NCBI GenBank assembly: GCA_017618435.1
Contig: JAFZUH010000145.1
Coordinates: forward strand, 1 to 9,779
From: Bacteroidales bacterium
GTDB lineage: Bacteria; Bacteroidota; Bacteroidia; Bacteroidales; WCHB1-69
Length of the DNA: 9,779 bases
Direction of reading: 5' to 3'
Shown in pieces: positions 1 to 7,400 of the stretch; the first letter of the stretch is position 1; every line of letters starts with the position of its first letter. Made by a program: the position numbers and the translations under genes. The notes under the pieces were generated by a model. The model had not been told where the DNA came from. It made no database searches and saw only the letters and a list, made by a program, of their open reading frames with translations.

Positions 1-1860
1 GTCTGAAACCACTTTCATATAACATTCCTGATTGGCAAGGGCAAACGGAGAGGCATAATCCCATTCTTCAAGTTTAAAAGCCAAATTGGTTATCGTTCCG
101 CCTGAACCCAACTCATTAGAAAGATACAGCATTCTTGACCAACCGTAACTTTCATCGGCATCGTACGGACCGAATCCACGTTGTGCCATCTGTGTGGTGT
201 CTCCGACATAAACAACGGCATTTGTTCCACTTTCTTCAACTTTGCGTAATACTTTGTAGCTGTCAGAAATGGAAACAACATTACCCTTAAAATCTGTTAT
301 TTGGGCTGTATAATTAACCGTGCTGCCAAACGGGACACACGGAATTGTCGCCCCCCAGTAATATCCCGCGTATAAATCGGGTTTGATATTCGTAGTGATG
401 GGTACAGTGTCTTTTTTAATGATAGTATTGCTTGTATCGGTAACAGTATATATCATCTTCGCATCGGTCAATGCCGTTTGTCCTGTTGAGGACGCCAGAT
501 ACAATAAAATATCATAAGGACCTGTAGAATATACCGTATCGGAAGGTCTGTGCAACGTTTTTACGCCAAAAGACATAGACACATCAGCGTGTCCTGTTCT
601 TTGAATTGAAATAGTGTCACCTTGGGTATCGGGATCAGGAACACCATTGGGTAATCTTATCCATGCATGGATATTATAAGTGCTGTCCCTTACTAAATCA
701 ATAGTTCCCAATTGAAAGGTATCTATCATCAATGTCGGCAGATTTCCTCTCCAAATAATATTGTTGTCCTGAACAACACCGTTTACGCTCCAACCGAAAA
801 CCGCAGATGTCAAATCTTTGATACCTCTATTTTGAAAGTAAACGGTAATAGGTTCTGTAGAAGGGGCTATTACATTAAATGATTTAAAACTATATATTGC
901 AACAGAAGAACTGTCAATTATAGTGGAAGGACGTTGTGTGGTAAACGAAGCATAGACGGTTGCGGCATTCCCACCAAGGTCTCTGCCTGTCAGCCTTAAT
1001 GAAACGGAAGTACCGAATCTGAACTGGGGAACGCTTGCCCTCCAAATAGTATCTCCTTCAACGGCAGTCATTACAATAGAGTCATTTACAGTTCCGTCAA
1101 AAGCATTGACAGCCGTATAGTACAATACCGGATTCATGATTTTAGCGTTGCTTCTTGTGGCAACTTTTGCCCTAATGCTCCAAGGACCTACAGTGGAATC
1201 TACACTTGCCGGTATTTCCATAAAAGAAACCACAGGAGTTGCAATTTCATACAGGGAAGCAATAACCTCAAAATCATCTATCAGCCAGCCGTAATTGAAA
1301 TAGGTGGCAGTCGAAGATGTTTTCTTTAAGATAAAACGGAATTGGGCTTTTGAATAAGAAACCTGATTGCTTATATCAAAAGTTTCTTCTCTCCACCAAG
1401 ATGCATCTGGAATAGCCAGACTGTCATTAACGTTCCATTCAGCATAACTGTTTGCATTCAAATTGGCATTCAGATAATATTTCCCACTTCCCTTATAGGA
1501 AGAAACGGGAATATCCCGCCATTGTCCTTGGTTACCTACAGCATCCAAGCAATACTGAACTTTTGCAATATCCAAAGGCGAAACTTTGCAAATATGCGAA
1601 AAACGCATTTGGATATATTCATAATTGGTAAAATCGTACATTGGAGAAAGCAAAACAACAGAATCTCCAGTTATGAAAGGAATATCCCCTCTCATTGCCT
1701 GATTGCCACTAACGGCATAATCGGAAGTAATTTGCCACCCGTTGGCGGTAAACGTATGGGTGGACCCGTCAAAATTCTCGCTGAAGACAACCTGTGTCTG
1801 AGCGTTTGCTACATGCAGGGAAAATATCATCCCACATAATAACAGATACAACTTTTTCAT
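1..1860 (-). CDS. Secreted modular surface protein with N-terminal choice-of-anchor J (cleaved-adhesin-like) domain, C-terminus outside window
   Basis: This is an open frame of 620 codons without a stop, running off the left edge, so only the N-terminal part is seen. The ATG at 1860 begins a classic signal peptide: MKK, a hydrophobic core (LYLLLCGMIFSL), then HVANA before QT, giving likely cleavage after residue 20. Residues about 22-200 read as a jelly-roll domain of the choice-of-anchor J / cleaved-adhesin type: SENFDG near the start, a WW motif around 154-155, and the hallmark GWLIDDFEV at 191-199. Residues about 205-310, 320-440 and 440-545 look like successive beta-sandwich (Ig-like) modules, with alternating strands ending in phrases such as TGRDLGGNAA. 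From about 560 a further beta-sandwich starts (YGWSRMLYLSNELGSGGTIT). In Bacteroidota such proteins are usually exported by Sec and then T9SS and act in adhesion or as protease or glycan-binding modules. A C-terminal sorting domain is expected but not visible. The exact role and ligand are unknown. Confidence 0.88.
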   Translation of the reverse strand, partial: MKKLYLLLCGMIFSLHVANAQTQVVFSENFDGSTHTFTANGWQITSDYAVSGNQAMRGDIPFITGDSVVLLSPMYDFTNYEYIQMRFSHICKVSPLDIAKVQYCLDAVGNQGQWRDIPVSSYKGSGKYYLNANLNANSYAEWNVNDSLAIPDASWWREETFDISNQVSYSKAQFRFILKKTSSTATYFNYGWLIDDFEVIASLYEIATPVVSFMEIPASVDSTVGPWSIRAKVATRSNAKIMNPVLYYTAVNAFDGTVNDSIVMTAVEGDTIWRASVPQFRFGTSVSLRLTGRDLGGNAATVYASFTTQRPSTIIDSSSVAIYSFKSFNVIAPSTEPITVYFQNRGIKDLTSAVFGWSVNGVVQDNNIIWRGNLPTLMIDTFQLGTIDLVRDSTYNIHAWIRLPNGVPDPDTQGDTISIQRTGHADVSMSFGVKTLHRPSDTVYSTGPYDILLYLASSTGQTALTDAKMIYTVTDTSNTIIKKDTVPITTNIKPDLYAGYYWGATIPCVPFGSTVNYTAQITDFKGNVVSISDSYKVLRKVEESGTNAVVYVGDTTQMAQRGFGPYDADESYGWSRMLYLSNELGSGGTITNLAFKLEEWDYASPFALANQECYMKVVSD

Positions 1861-1882
1861 AAAACATAATGTTTTAGTTCAC

Positions 1883-2244
1883 GCAAACAGATTTCCCATG
1901 CCTGCTTAAATAAATTAATTTAAAAAGTGAAACATACGAAAAAGCGTGGAAATCTGCCTTTTGCCTATCCCACACGTAAGGCCTTCGCATTGCCCGATTG
2001 TAAAGGATTAGCAATGCCCGAAGCCCACGCCGTATGTATTTTTGCCCTGTGAATATAAAAATTCACTTGAGCATGAACGATTTAAGGATTCGTTCAAATA
2101 CACACCAATGAACATTGACCATTGCTTTATCGCGTTACAATCTAAGAAGTTGCGAAGTTCTACGTGTCGCAGATAAAACGTTAGTACAACGCCTTTTTAT
2201 ATGTTTGTTACCCCACACCCGCTATAGCCCACATAGGCTCGGGT
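1883..2244 (-). ncRNA. Candidate structured RNA or long structured 5' leader, family not recognised
   Basis: This stretch has no convincing ORF but is dense in inverted repeats, listed here in plus coordinates. 2217-2244: ACCCG/CGGGT outside AGCC/GGCT. 2179-2191: CGTT/AACG. 2151-2171: TGCGA/TCGCA, capped by TTTATC 2126-2131 with GATAAA 2172-2177. 2074-2096: TGAACGA/TCGTTCA. 2049-2066: GTGAAT/ATTCAC. 1983-2023: an 11-bp stem CTTCG+CATTGC with a 2-nt bulge. 1883-1896 with 1948-1964: 14 pairs with one 3-nt bulge. The loop of the 1983-2023 hairpin contains GATTGTAA (1996-2003), complementary to TTACAATC at 2135-2142, which suggests a pseudoknot. A TAnnTTTG box precedes the region on the minus strand, so transcription leftward toward the surface-protein gene is most plausible. 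I see no hallmarks of tmRNA, RNase P or SRP RNA. It could instead be a dispersed DNA repeat. The strand and existence of the transcript are inferred. Confidence 0.38.
1939..1975 (-). terminator. Terminator-like hairpin inside the leader
   Basis: Read on the minus strand, GTGTGG (1975-1970) can pair with CCACGC (1949-1944), six pairs with one G-U wobble, and five T residues follow at 1943-1939. If active it would end a transcript begun near 2257 after about 320 nt, before the surface-protein gene. Its 3' arm overlaps the start of the longer 1948-1964/1883-1896 stem, so the two structures compete. The 20-nt loop is long for an intrinsic terminator, which lowers confidence. Confidence 0.28.
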
Positions 2245-2260
2245 AGGAAAAATAACATCA

Positions 2261-2268
2261 CAAAAGTA
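2261..2268 (-). promoter_or_regulatory. Candidate -7 promoter element (TAnnTTTG) for the structured leader and surface-protein gene
   Basis: On the minus strand this octamer reads TACTTTTG, a perfect match to the Bacteroidota -7 consensus TAnnTTTG. A GTTG lies only about 13 bases upstream, so the -33 box is poor. Transcription would start near 2257, just before the first hairpin (2217-2244) and nearly 400 bases before the surface-protein start codon at 1860. The neighbouring DNA is AT-rich, where chance matches are common, so the position next to the structured region is the main support. Confidence 0.4.
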
Positions 2269-2398
2269 CACAAATATTTTGCAACTATTATTTTTTTTAT
2301 CTCTAAAAATACAAAAAGTTATTAACAATTTATTAACAAATTATTCATCGCAACCAGAACACACAATATCAAACTATTAATGATTTTTATTTAAAATT

Positions 2399-2451
2399 AA
2401 CAAAACAATAAATATCTGATCAGTTCCGTTACTGACGGAATTTGTTTTGTT
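2399..2451. repeat. Nested inverted repeat in AT-rich intergenic DNA
   Basis: The outer arms are AACAAAACA (2399-2407) and TGTTTTGTT (2443-2451), a perfect 9-bp inverted repeat. Within them TTCCGT (2424-2429) and ACGGAA (2435-2440) form a perfect 6-bp stem with a 5-nt loop, and CTGATCAG just before it is itself palindromic. On the plus strand the inner stem is followed by T-rich sequence, so it resembles an intrinsic terminator, but no plus-strand gene lies upstream of it here. It could also be an operator for tnaA or a boundary between the divergent transcription units. The structure is seen; the function is not known. Confidence 0.45.
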
Positions 2452-2748
2452 ATTTTTGTCAATTTTCGTCATTATTTTTTATCAGATGAGAAAAACTAAC
2501 AAAAAAACAAAACTCAATACAATCACATATTATATTATCCATCAATAGGTTGAACATACAAAAAAATTATTGTACCAACACCAACCACAGTTTCTTTTTT
2601 TCAAAAAATAAAAATAGTATCAAAAAAAATGTTATTTTTGAAAAAAATATAAATGAACATGAATAAAAAACACAACACGATGAAAATCAGCAATAAATAT
2701 CTGAACATTAAACGCAGAGATACATATTTTGTGTCTTTTTAATTTTGT

Positions 2749-2777
2749 TTTGACGGCAAAATCTTAACCTAATTTTT
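2749..2777 (+). promoter_or_regulatory. Weak candidate promoter for tnaA
   Basis: TTTG at 2749-2752 is followed after 17 bases by TAATTTTT at 2770-2777, which matches the Bacteroidota TTTG / TAnnTTTG promoter at all defined positions except the last. Transcription would begin near 2781, leaving a leader of about 47 nt before the tnaA ATG. The surrounding T tracts make coincidental matches easy, so this is only the best-placed of several candidates. Confidence 0.3.
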
Positions 2778-2827
2778 TTAATTTATTTTTAATTTAATTA
2801 TTTTTTTAACGTAAAAAGAATCATATT

Positions 2828-4201
2828 ATGGAAATACCATTTGCAGAGGCTTGGAAAATAAAAATGATAGAGCCTATAAAAAAATCAACAAGAGAACAAA
2901 GAGAACAATGGCTAAAGGAAGCCCATTACAATGTTTTTCAACTAAAAGCGGAACAAGTTTATATAGACTTGCTTACAGATTCCGGCACAGGAGCCATGTC
3001 GCAAGAGCAATGGTCTCAAATGATGTTGGGCGATGAATCTTACGCCGGAGCAACGTCGTTTTATAAATTTGAATCCACAATAAAAAGAATTTTCGGATTT
3101 GACTACGTCATTCCTACCCATCAGGGCCGTGCCGCCGAAAATGTACTTTTCTCCTATTTGGTAAAAGAAGGAAACGTTATTCCCGGCAATGCCCATTTTG
3201 ACACAACTAAAGGTCATATCGAATCCCGTAAGGCTTTCGCTATAGATGTTACCATTCCTGAGGCAAACGATACCCAGTTGGAATTGCCTTTCAAAGGAAA
3301 TGTTTCTATAGAGTTGCTTACCAAGGTGTTGGAAGAAAACAAAGGCAATGTTCCTTTTATGGTTTTAACCATTACCAACAATACCAAAGGAGGTCAGCCT
3401 GTCAGTATGCAAAACATAAAAGAAACCTGTGCTCTGTGTCACAAATACAATGTGCCTGTGGTTGTGGATTCCGCCCGTTTTGCAGAAAATGCCTACTTTA
3501 TCAAAACAAGGGAGGAAGGCTACCAAGACAAAACCATTAAGGAAATTGTTAAAGAAATGTATGCACAAGCAGATGCCGCCACCATGTCCTGCAAAAAAGA
3601 CGCTATTGTAAATATGGGCGGTTTTATTGCCATGAGAAACAAAGAATGGTTTGAAGGCTGTAAGTTGTTCTGTATTCCTTTTGAGGGTTATATCACATAC
3701 GGCGGATTGAACGGGCGAGATTTGAACGCTATTGCTCAGGGTTTGGAAGAAAATACCGAATTTGACATGCTTGAAACGCGTATCAAACAAGTTGAATATT
3801 TGGCTCACAAACTTGACGAATACGGCATTCCTTATCAAAGACCTGCCGGCGGACATGCTATATTTGTTGATGCAGACAGAGTTTTGGACCAAATACCCAA
3901 AGAAGAATTTCCGGGACAAACATTAACCTGTGAATTGTATCTGGAAGCAGGTATTCGTGCTTGCGAAATAGGATATATGCTTGCAGACAGAGACCCGATA
4001 ACAAGAGAAAACCGTTTCGGCGGACTGGATTTGTTGCGTCTTTGCATTCCAAGACGTGTTTATACAAACAACCACATGGATGTAATCGCAGCCGCATTAA
4101 AAAATGTGTACGACCGTCGTCATGAAATCAAAAGAGGTGTGGAAATAGTTTGGGAAGCACCTTTGATGAGACATTTTACCGTACAATTGAAAAAATTGTA
4201 A
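2828..4201 (+). CDS. tnaA: Tryptophanase (tryptophan indole-lyase), PLP-dependent
   Basis: The 457-residue product aligns end to end with the tryptophanase / tyrosine phenol-lyase family (about 456-471 residues). It splits L-tryptophan into indole, pyruvate and ammonia in the cytoplasm, using PLP and a monovalent cation. Visible family landmarks are YIDLLTDSGT (45-54), GDESYAG (68-74), IPTHQGR (95-101), DSAR with Asp214 and Arg217, MSCKKD with the PLP Schiff-base Lys257, and LRLCIPRR with Arg404. Three positions separate the two activities. Asp125 (HFDTTKGH) is Thr in tyrosine phenol-lyase, Ile381 (RACEIG) is Arg there, and His449 (MRHFT) is Phe there. All three are the tryptophanase state. 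The ATG at 2828 gives an N-terminus matching the family. It is preceded by an A-rich stretch rather than a Shine-Dalgarno, as usual in this phylum. The gene appears monocistronic, with no tryptophan permease beside it and no TnaC-like leader peptide containing Trp. Confidence 0.96.
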   Translation: MEIPFAEAWKIKMIEPIKKSTREQREQWLKEAHYNVFQLKAEQVYIDLLTDSGTGAMSQEQWSQMMLGDESYAGATSFYKFESTIKRIFGFDYVIPTHQGRAAENVLFSYLVKEGNVIPGNAHFDTTKGHIESRKAFAIDVTIPEANDTQLELPFKGNVSIELLTKVLEENKGNVPFMVLTITNNTKGGQPVSMQNIKETCALCHKYNVPVVVDSARFAENAYFIKTREEGYQDKTIKEIVKEMYAQADAATMSCKKDAIVNMGGFIAMRNKEWFEGCKLFCIPFEGYITYGGLNGRDLNAIAQGLEENTEFDMLETRIKQVEYLAHKLDEYGIPYQRPAGGHAIFVDADRVLDQIPKEEFPGQTLTCELYLEAGIRACEIGYMLADRDPITRENRFGGLDLLRLCIPRRVYTNNHMDVIAAALKNVYDRRHEIKRGVEIVWEAPLMRHFTVQLKKL

Positions 4202-4226
4202 TCAAATTGAATGATATTGTTACCCC

Positions 4227-4257
4227 AAAGCGTTGCGGAATGGCAACGCTTTTTTTG
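4227..4257 (+). terminator. Rho-independent terminator of tnaA
   Basis: AAAGCGTTGC (4227-4236) pairs perfectly with GCAACGCTTT (4243-4252) around a 6-nt loop, and the descending arm runs into seven T residues. It begins 25 bases after the tnaA stop codon. The GC-rich core and T tail make this a standard intrinsic terminator; the A flank could give weaker termination in the opposite direction. It separates tnaA from the promoter of tamB. Confidence 0.9.
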
Positions 4258-4350
4258 TTCTTAGTTGTCGGAAAAACGGATTTTTCTTTCAAGGCACAAA
4301 ATATCTTTTTGTTTTAAACAAAGTAAAGTTTAAAACAATCGTAAAAAAAA

Positions 4351-4381
4351 TTTTCTATTCAATAAAAATATTCTATCTTTG
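4351..4381 (+). promoter_or_regulatory. Bacteroidota-type promoter of the tamB gene
   Basis: TATCTTTG at 4374-4381 is a perfect TAnnTTTG -7 box, and TTTTC at 4351-4355, 18 bases upstream, is one mismatch from the -33 TTTG-type element. The transcript would start near 4385, about 27 nt before the ATG at 4412. This placement also argues that the in-frame TTG at 4379, inside the -7 box, is not a start codon. Confidence 0.65.
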
Positions 4382-4411
4382 TGGTATAATGCTTGTATTG
4401 TATTAATTTGT

Positions 4412-7400
4412 ATGGCAAAAAAGCAAAATATCGCAAAGAGGATTTTGAAGAAAACAGGTAAAACGTTTGTTTTCATCATTTTAGGCATACTTTTTGTGCT
4501 TGTGCTTTTGTGTGCTGCCATGACTATTCCGGCAGTACAAACTTTTGCAGGCAAGCAAGTTACGGCATTCCTATCTAAGAAAATGAATGCAGAATTGTCC
4601 GTGGAAAAACTTCGTATCAATTGGGATCTGACCATTGTCGCCCATGGCATATATATTGGGGACCAGCATGGCAATAATCTTATTTCTGCCTCATACGCCC
4701 GTATGGATTTTCCGATTTTTAAGTCCCGTTATCTTGAATTTAATCACGTTTATGCAGATAGTGCCGATGTCTGTTTTAGAACATATCTTGGTGAAGATGA
4801 ATTCAATTTGCGTTTTTTTATCGATTTTTTTTCAAATGATGAAGAACCTACAGAAAAAATGGTGGTAAATTTTAACTATTTGCAACTGAAAAACAGCAGA
4901 TTTCAACTTCGTAATGACAATACCGCCATGGAAGATGAAGAAAATTTGTGGAATTACAGAAATATGATTCTCACCGACATCAACACAAATATGAAACAAA
5001 TGTTGATAATAGGCGACAGTCTCAACTTCTACATAGACCAACTTCAGGCGAAAGAGCGGTCAGGTTTTAGTTTGACAGATTTTCACGGACATTTGCAAAT
5101 ATCCCAAACAGGATTGTATTGTTTTGACACAAAATTTCAAACAGGAAACGGAAGTTTGCTTGATGTAGATTTCGGTTTTGATTTCAAAAACGGTTATCAG
5201 TCGTTTAAAAACTTTTTCAAAGAAGTTGCTTTTAATACTTATCTTCATCCTTCCCAATTCAACACCAAAGATTTGACATATTTTGTCAAGGCATTTGAGG
5301 GTTTGGAAGATACTGTTTCGGTGCAAAGCAGCGTTCACGGTGTTCTTTCCGACATCAATTTTGACAGCACGCTTATTCGTTTAAGTCCACAAACATGGAT
5401 TTCTGCTCATGTCAATCTTTTGGGCTTGCCTACCGTAGAGGAAATGTTTATAGACGCTAATATAGAAGATTTCAATGCGAATATAAAAGACATTCAAGCG
5501 TTTAGTTTGCCCCAAAATAAAAAAATAGTCTTACCCCGAAATTTACAAATCTTACAATGGGCAAGAACAAAAGGTCATTTTGTCGGTTTGTATAATAATT
5601 TTTTTGCAGATGCTATCGTTTTCAGCAATATTGGCGATGGTTCATGTGAAATAATGCTGAACAGCCAGAAAAAAAACCTTTTTTATGATGGAAAAATAAA
5701 TCTGCGGCATTTTGCCTTAGGCCAACTTTTAGGGGTTGAAAAACTCGGCAATATTTCTCTTTCTTCGCAAATAAAGGGAAAAGGAACCAATCTTGCCACT
5801 ATGGATACCCACATAAACGGAAACGTGTCAGAATTAGAATTAAATGGGACAAACATAAACAATATAACCCTTAACGGGCGGATATTATCAAAACAATTTA
5901 ACGGGGAAATAGTTTGTCAAGACTCCAATCTGCAAATGGATTTTGACGGACTTGTAGATTTTAATGCCGCTGAACCCAAATATGATTTTTCCGCTCAATT
6001 GGAACATATTAATTTAAGTCAGTTGAAATTGTTCCGTCCCGATTCAAATGCTTGTCTTAAAGCAGATATTACTATGAATATGGTGGGCAAAACATTAGAT
6101 TCCCTACAAGGCAGTTTAAATGTAAAAAACATTACCTATTCTGAAAACAATATCTATCATTACATTTCAGATATTGCCCTCAATATTGATATGGAAGAAG
6201 ACAAAAAACAAGTTGTTTTACAATCAGATATGGCAAATGCAGAAATAGAGGGGCATTTTGAATACGTTCACTTGCTAACGGCATGGAAATGGCTGTTGCA
6301 CAAACAACTTCCCGCTTTGGTGGCCTCTCCGGACACAACAGGCAAATATCAAAAACATGACCAGAATTTTGAATGTCTGTTGAATATAAAAAACATTTCT
6401 CCTATATTGGCCATATTTGCCCCTGATATTTCTTTGGACAACGGAATGAGAGCCAATATTTCCTTGAATGAACGAACGGAGAAAATGAATTTGTCAATGA
6501 CAATAAATCAAATAAAGATAAAAGACCAAGCCTTTAACGGTATTAAAGTTTTTTCTTCCCATCAATACGGCAATCCTTTGTTTTTTAATGTCAATTGTGC
6601 AAGTTATCAGAGCAGGTCAACGGATACCATGGTCGATTTGAGCGATTGTTTGATAAAAACAGCCGTTTTTAATGATTCAATACAATATTTTATCGTTGGC
6701 AAAGGAAATGAGAACAACAAAATTGAAGATATTTTTCTTCAAGGGGTAGTCGGTTTTAGAAGTTCTAACGATTTGTTCGTTTATATAGACAACGGCTCTA
6801 TTCTTTGGAATAATGAAGCCTTGCTTTTGGACACGTTTAATTATATTCATATTTCTCCTAATGGATTGGATGTCAAAAATTTTAGCATCCATAGCGTCAA
6901 CGACAATAAATCTTTGCACGTCAAAACAATCGTTTCGGAAAGAAATGAAAAGGTTTTGAGTTTTGATTTCAACGAAATAGAATTGGGTATGACCAATATC
7001 TTTTTAAACAGGTTTGGTATCAGCGTTCAGGGTAAGGCAACAGGAACAGGAGGTTTGATTAATTTATATTCCGACAAAGATTTTGCAATAGGTTCAAATT
7101 TTCATGTGGACGATTTTGAATTCAACGATGTTGCTTTGGGTTATTTGGATGCAAAGACCGTTTGGGTGAATGAATTGAAAAAATTGTTTATTTCTTCCGA
7201 TTTGTATATAGATACCAATTTGACAGGCAATAAATTAATGTCATTGCACGGATATTTCAACCCGAGAGAAAAATATATAGACCTTGATGGAAATATTGAA
7301 AACTTTAATATCAAGGTGTTGGAGCCCTTTTTGACATCTTTTGCCAACAAAGTGGAGGGTATCGGTACGGGATATGTTACATTTTCAGGTCCAATTTCAA

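Larger units (their letters stand above)
2270..2827. other. AT-rich intergenic region between divergent surface-protein and tnaA genes
   Basis: These roughly 560 bases are extremely A+T-rich and hold no gene I can support. Besides the nested inverted repeat at 2399-2451 there are perfect plus-strand TAnnTTTG octamers at 2451-2458, 2633-2640 and 2740-2747. None has a convincing -33 TTTG at the right distance, and such octamers are expected by chance in this composition. A 14-bp direct repeat (CAATAAATATCTGA) occurs at 2406-2419 and 2691-2704. A 29-codon ORF at 2653-2742 is possible but unsupported. Confidence 0.6.

Noticed and set aside
1522..1839. 105-codon plus-strand ORF
   Set aside because: It lies wholly antisense to the surface-protein frame, which has an unbroken 620-codon run, a signal peptide and recognisable domains. 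The antisense product shows no recognisable family pattern.
2131..2192. Integron attC-like site
   Set aside because: GCGTT at 2132-2136 and AACGC at 2188-2192 with an inner TGCGA/TCGCA stem superficially resemble an attC fold, but the GTTRRRY/RYYYAAC cores are not properly matched and there is no integrase or cassette ORF.
1883..2244. tmRNA, RNase P RNA or SRP RNA
   Set aside because: I find no tRNA-like acceptor or T-arm with CCA end, no tag reading frame, no conserved RNase P core motif, and the size does not fit SRP RNA.
3365..3919. 184-codon minus-strand ORF inside tnaA
   Set aside because: It is antisense to the conserved core of tryptophanase; its length is a by-product of the codon usage of the real gene and it has no recognisable domain.
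2828..4201. Tyrosine phenol-lyase assignment
   Set aside because: Length fits both enzymes, but the three discriminating positions (Asp125, Ile381, His449) all match tryptophanase.
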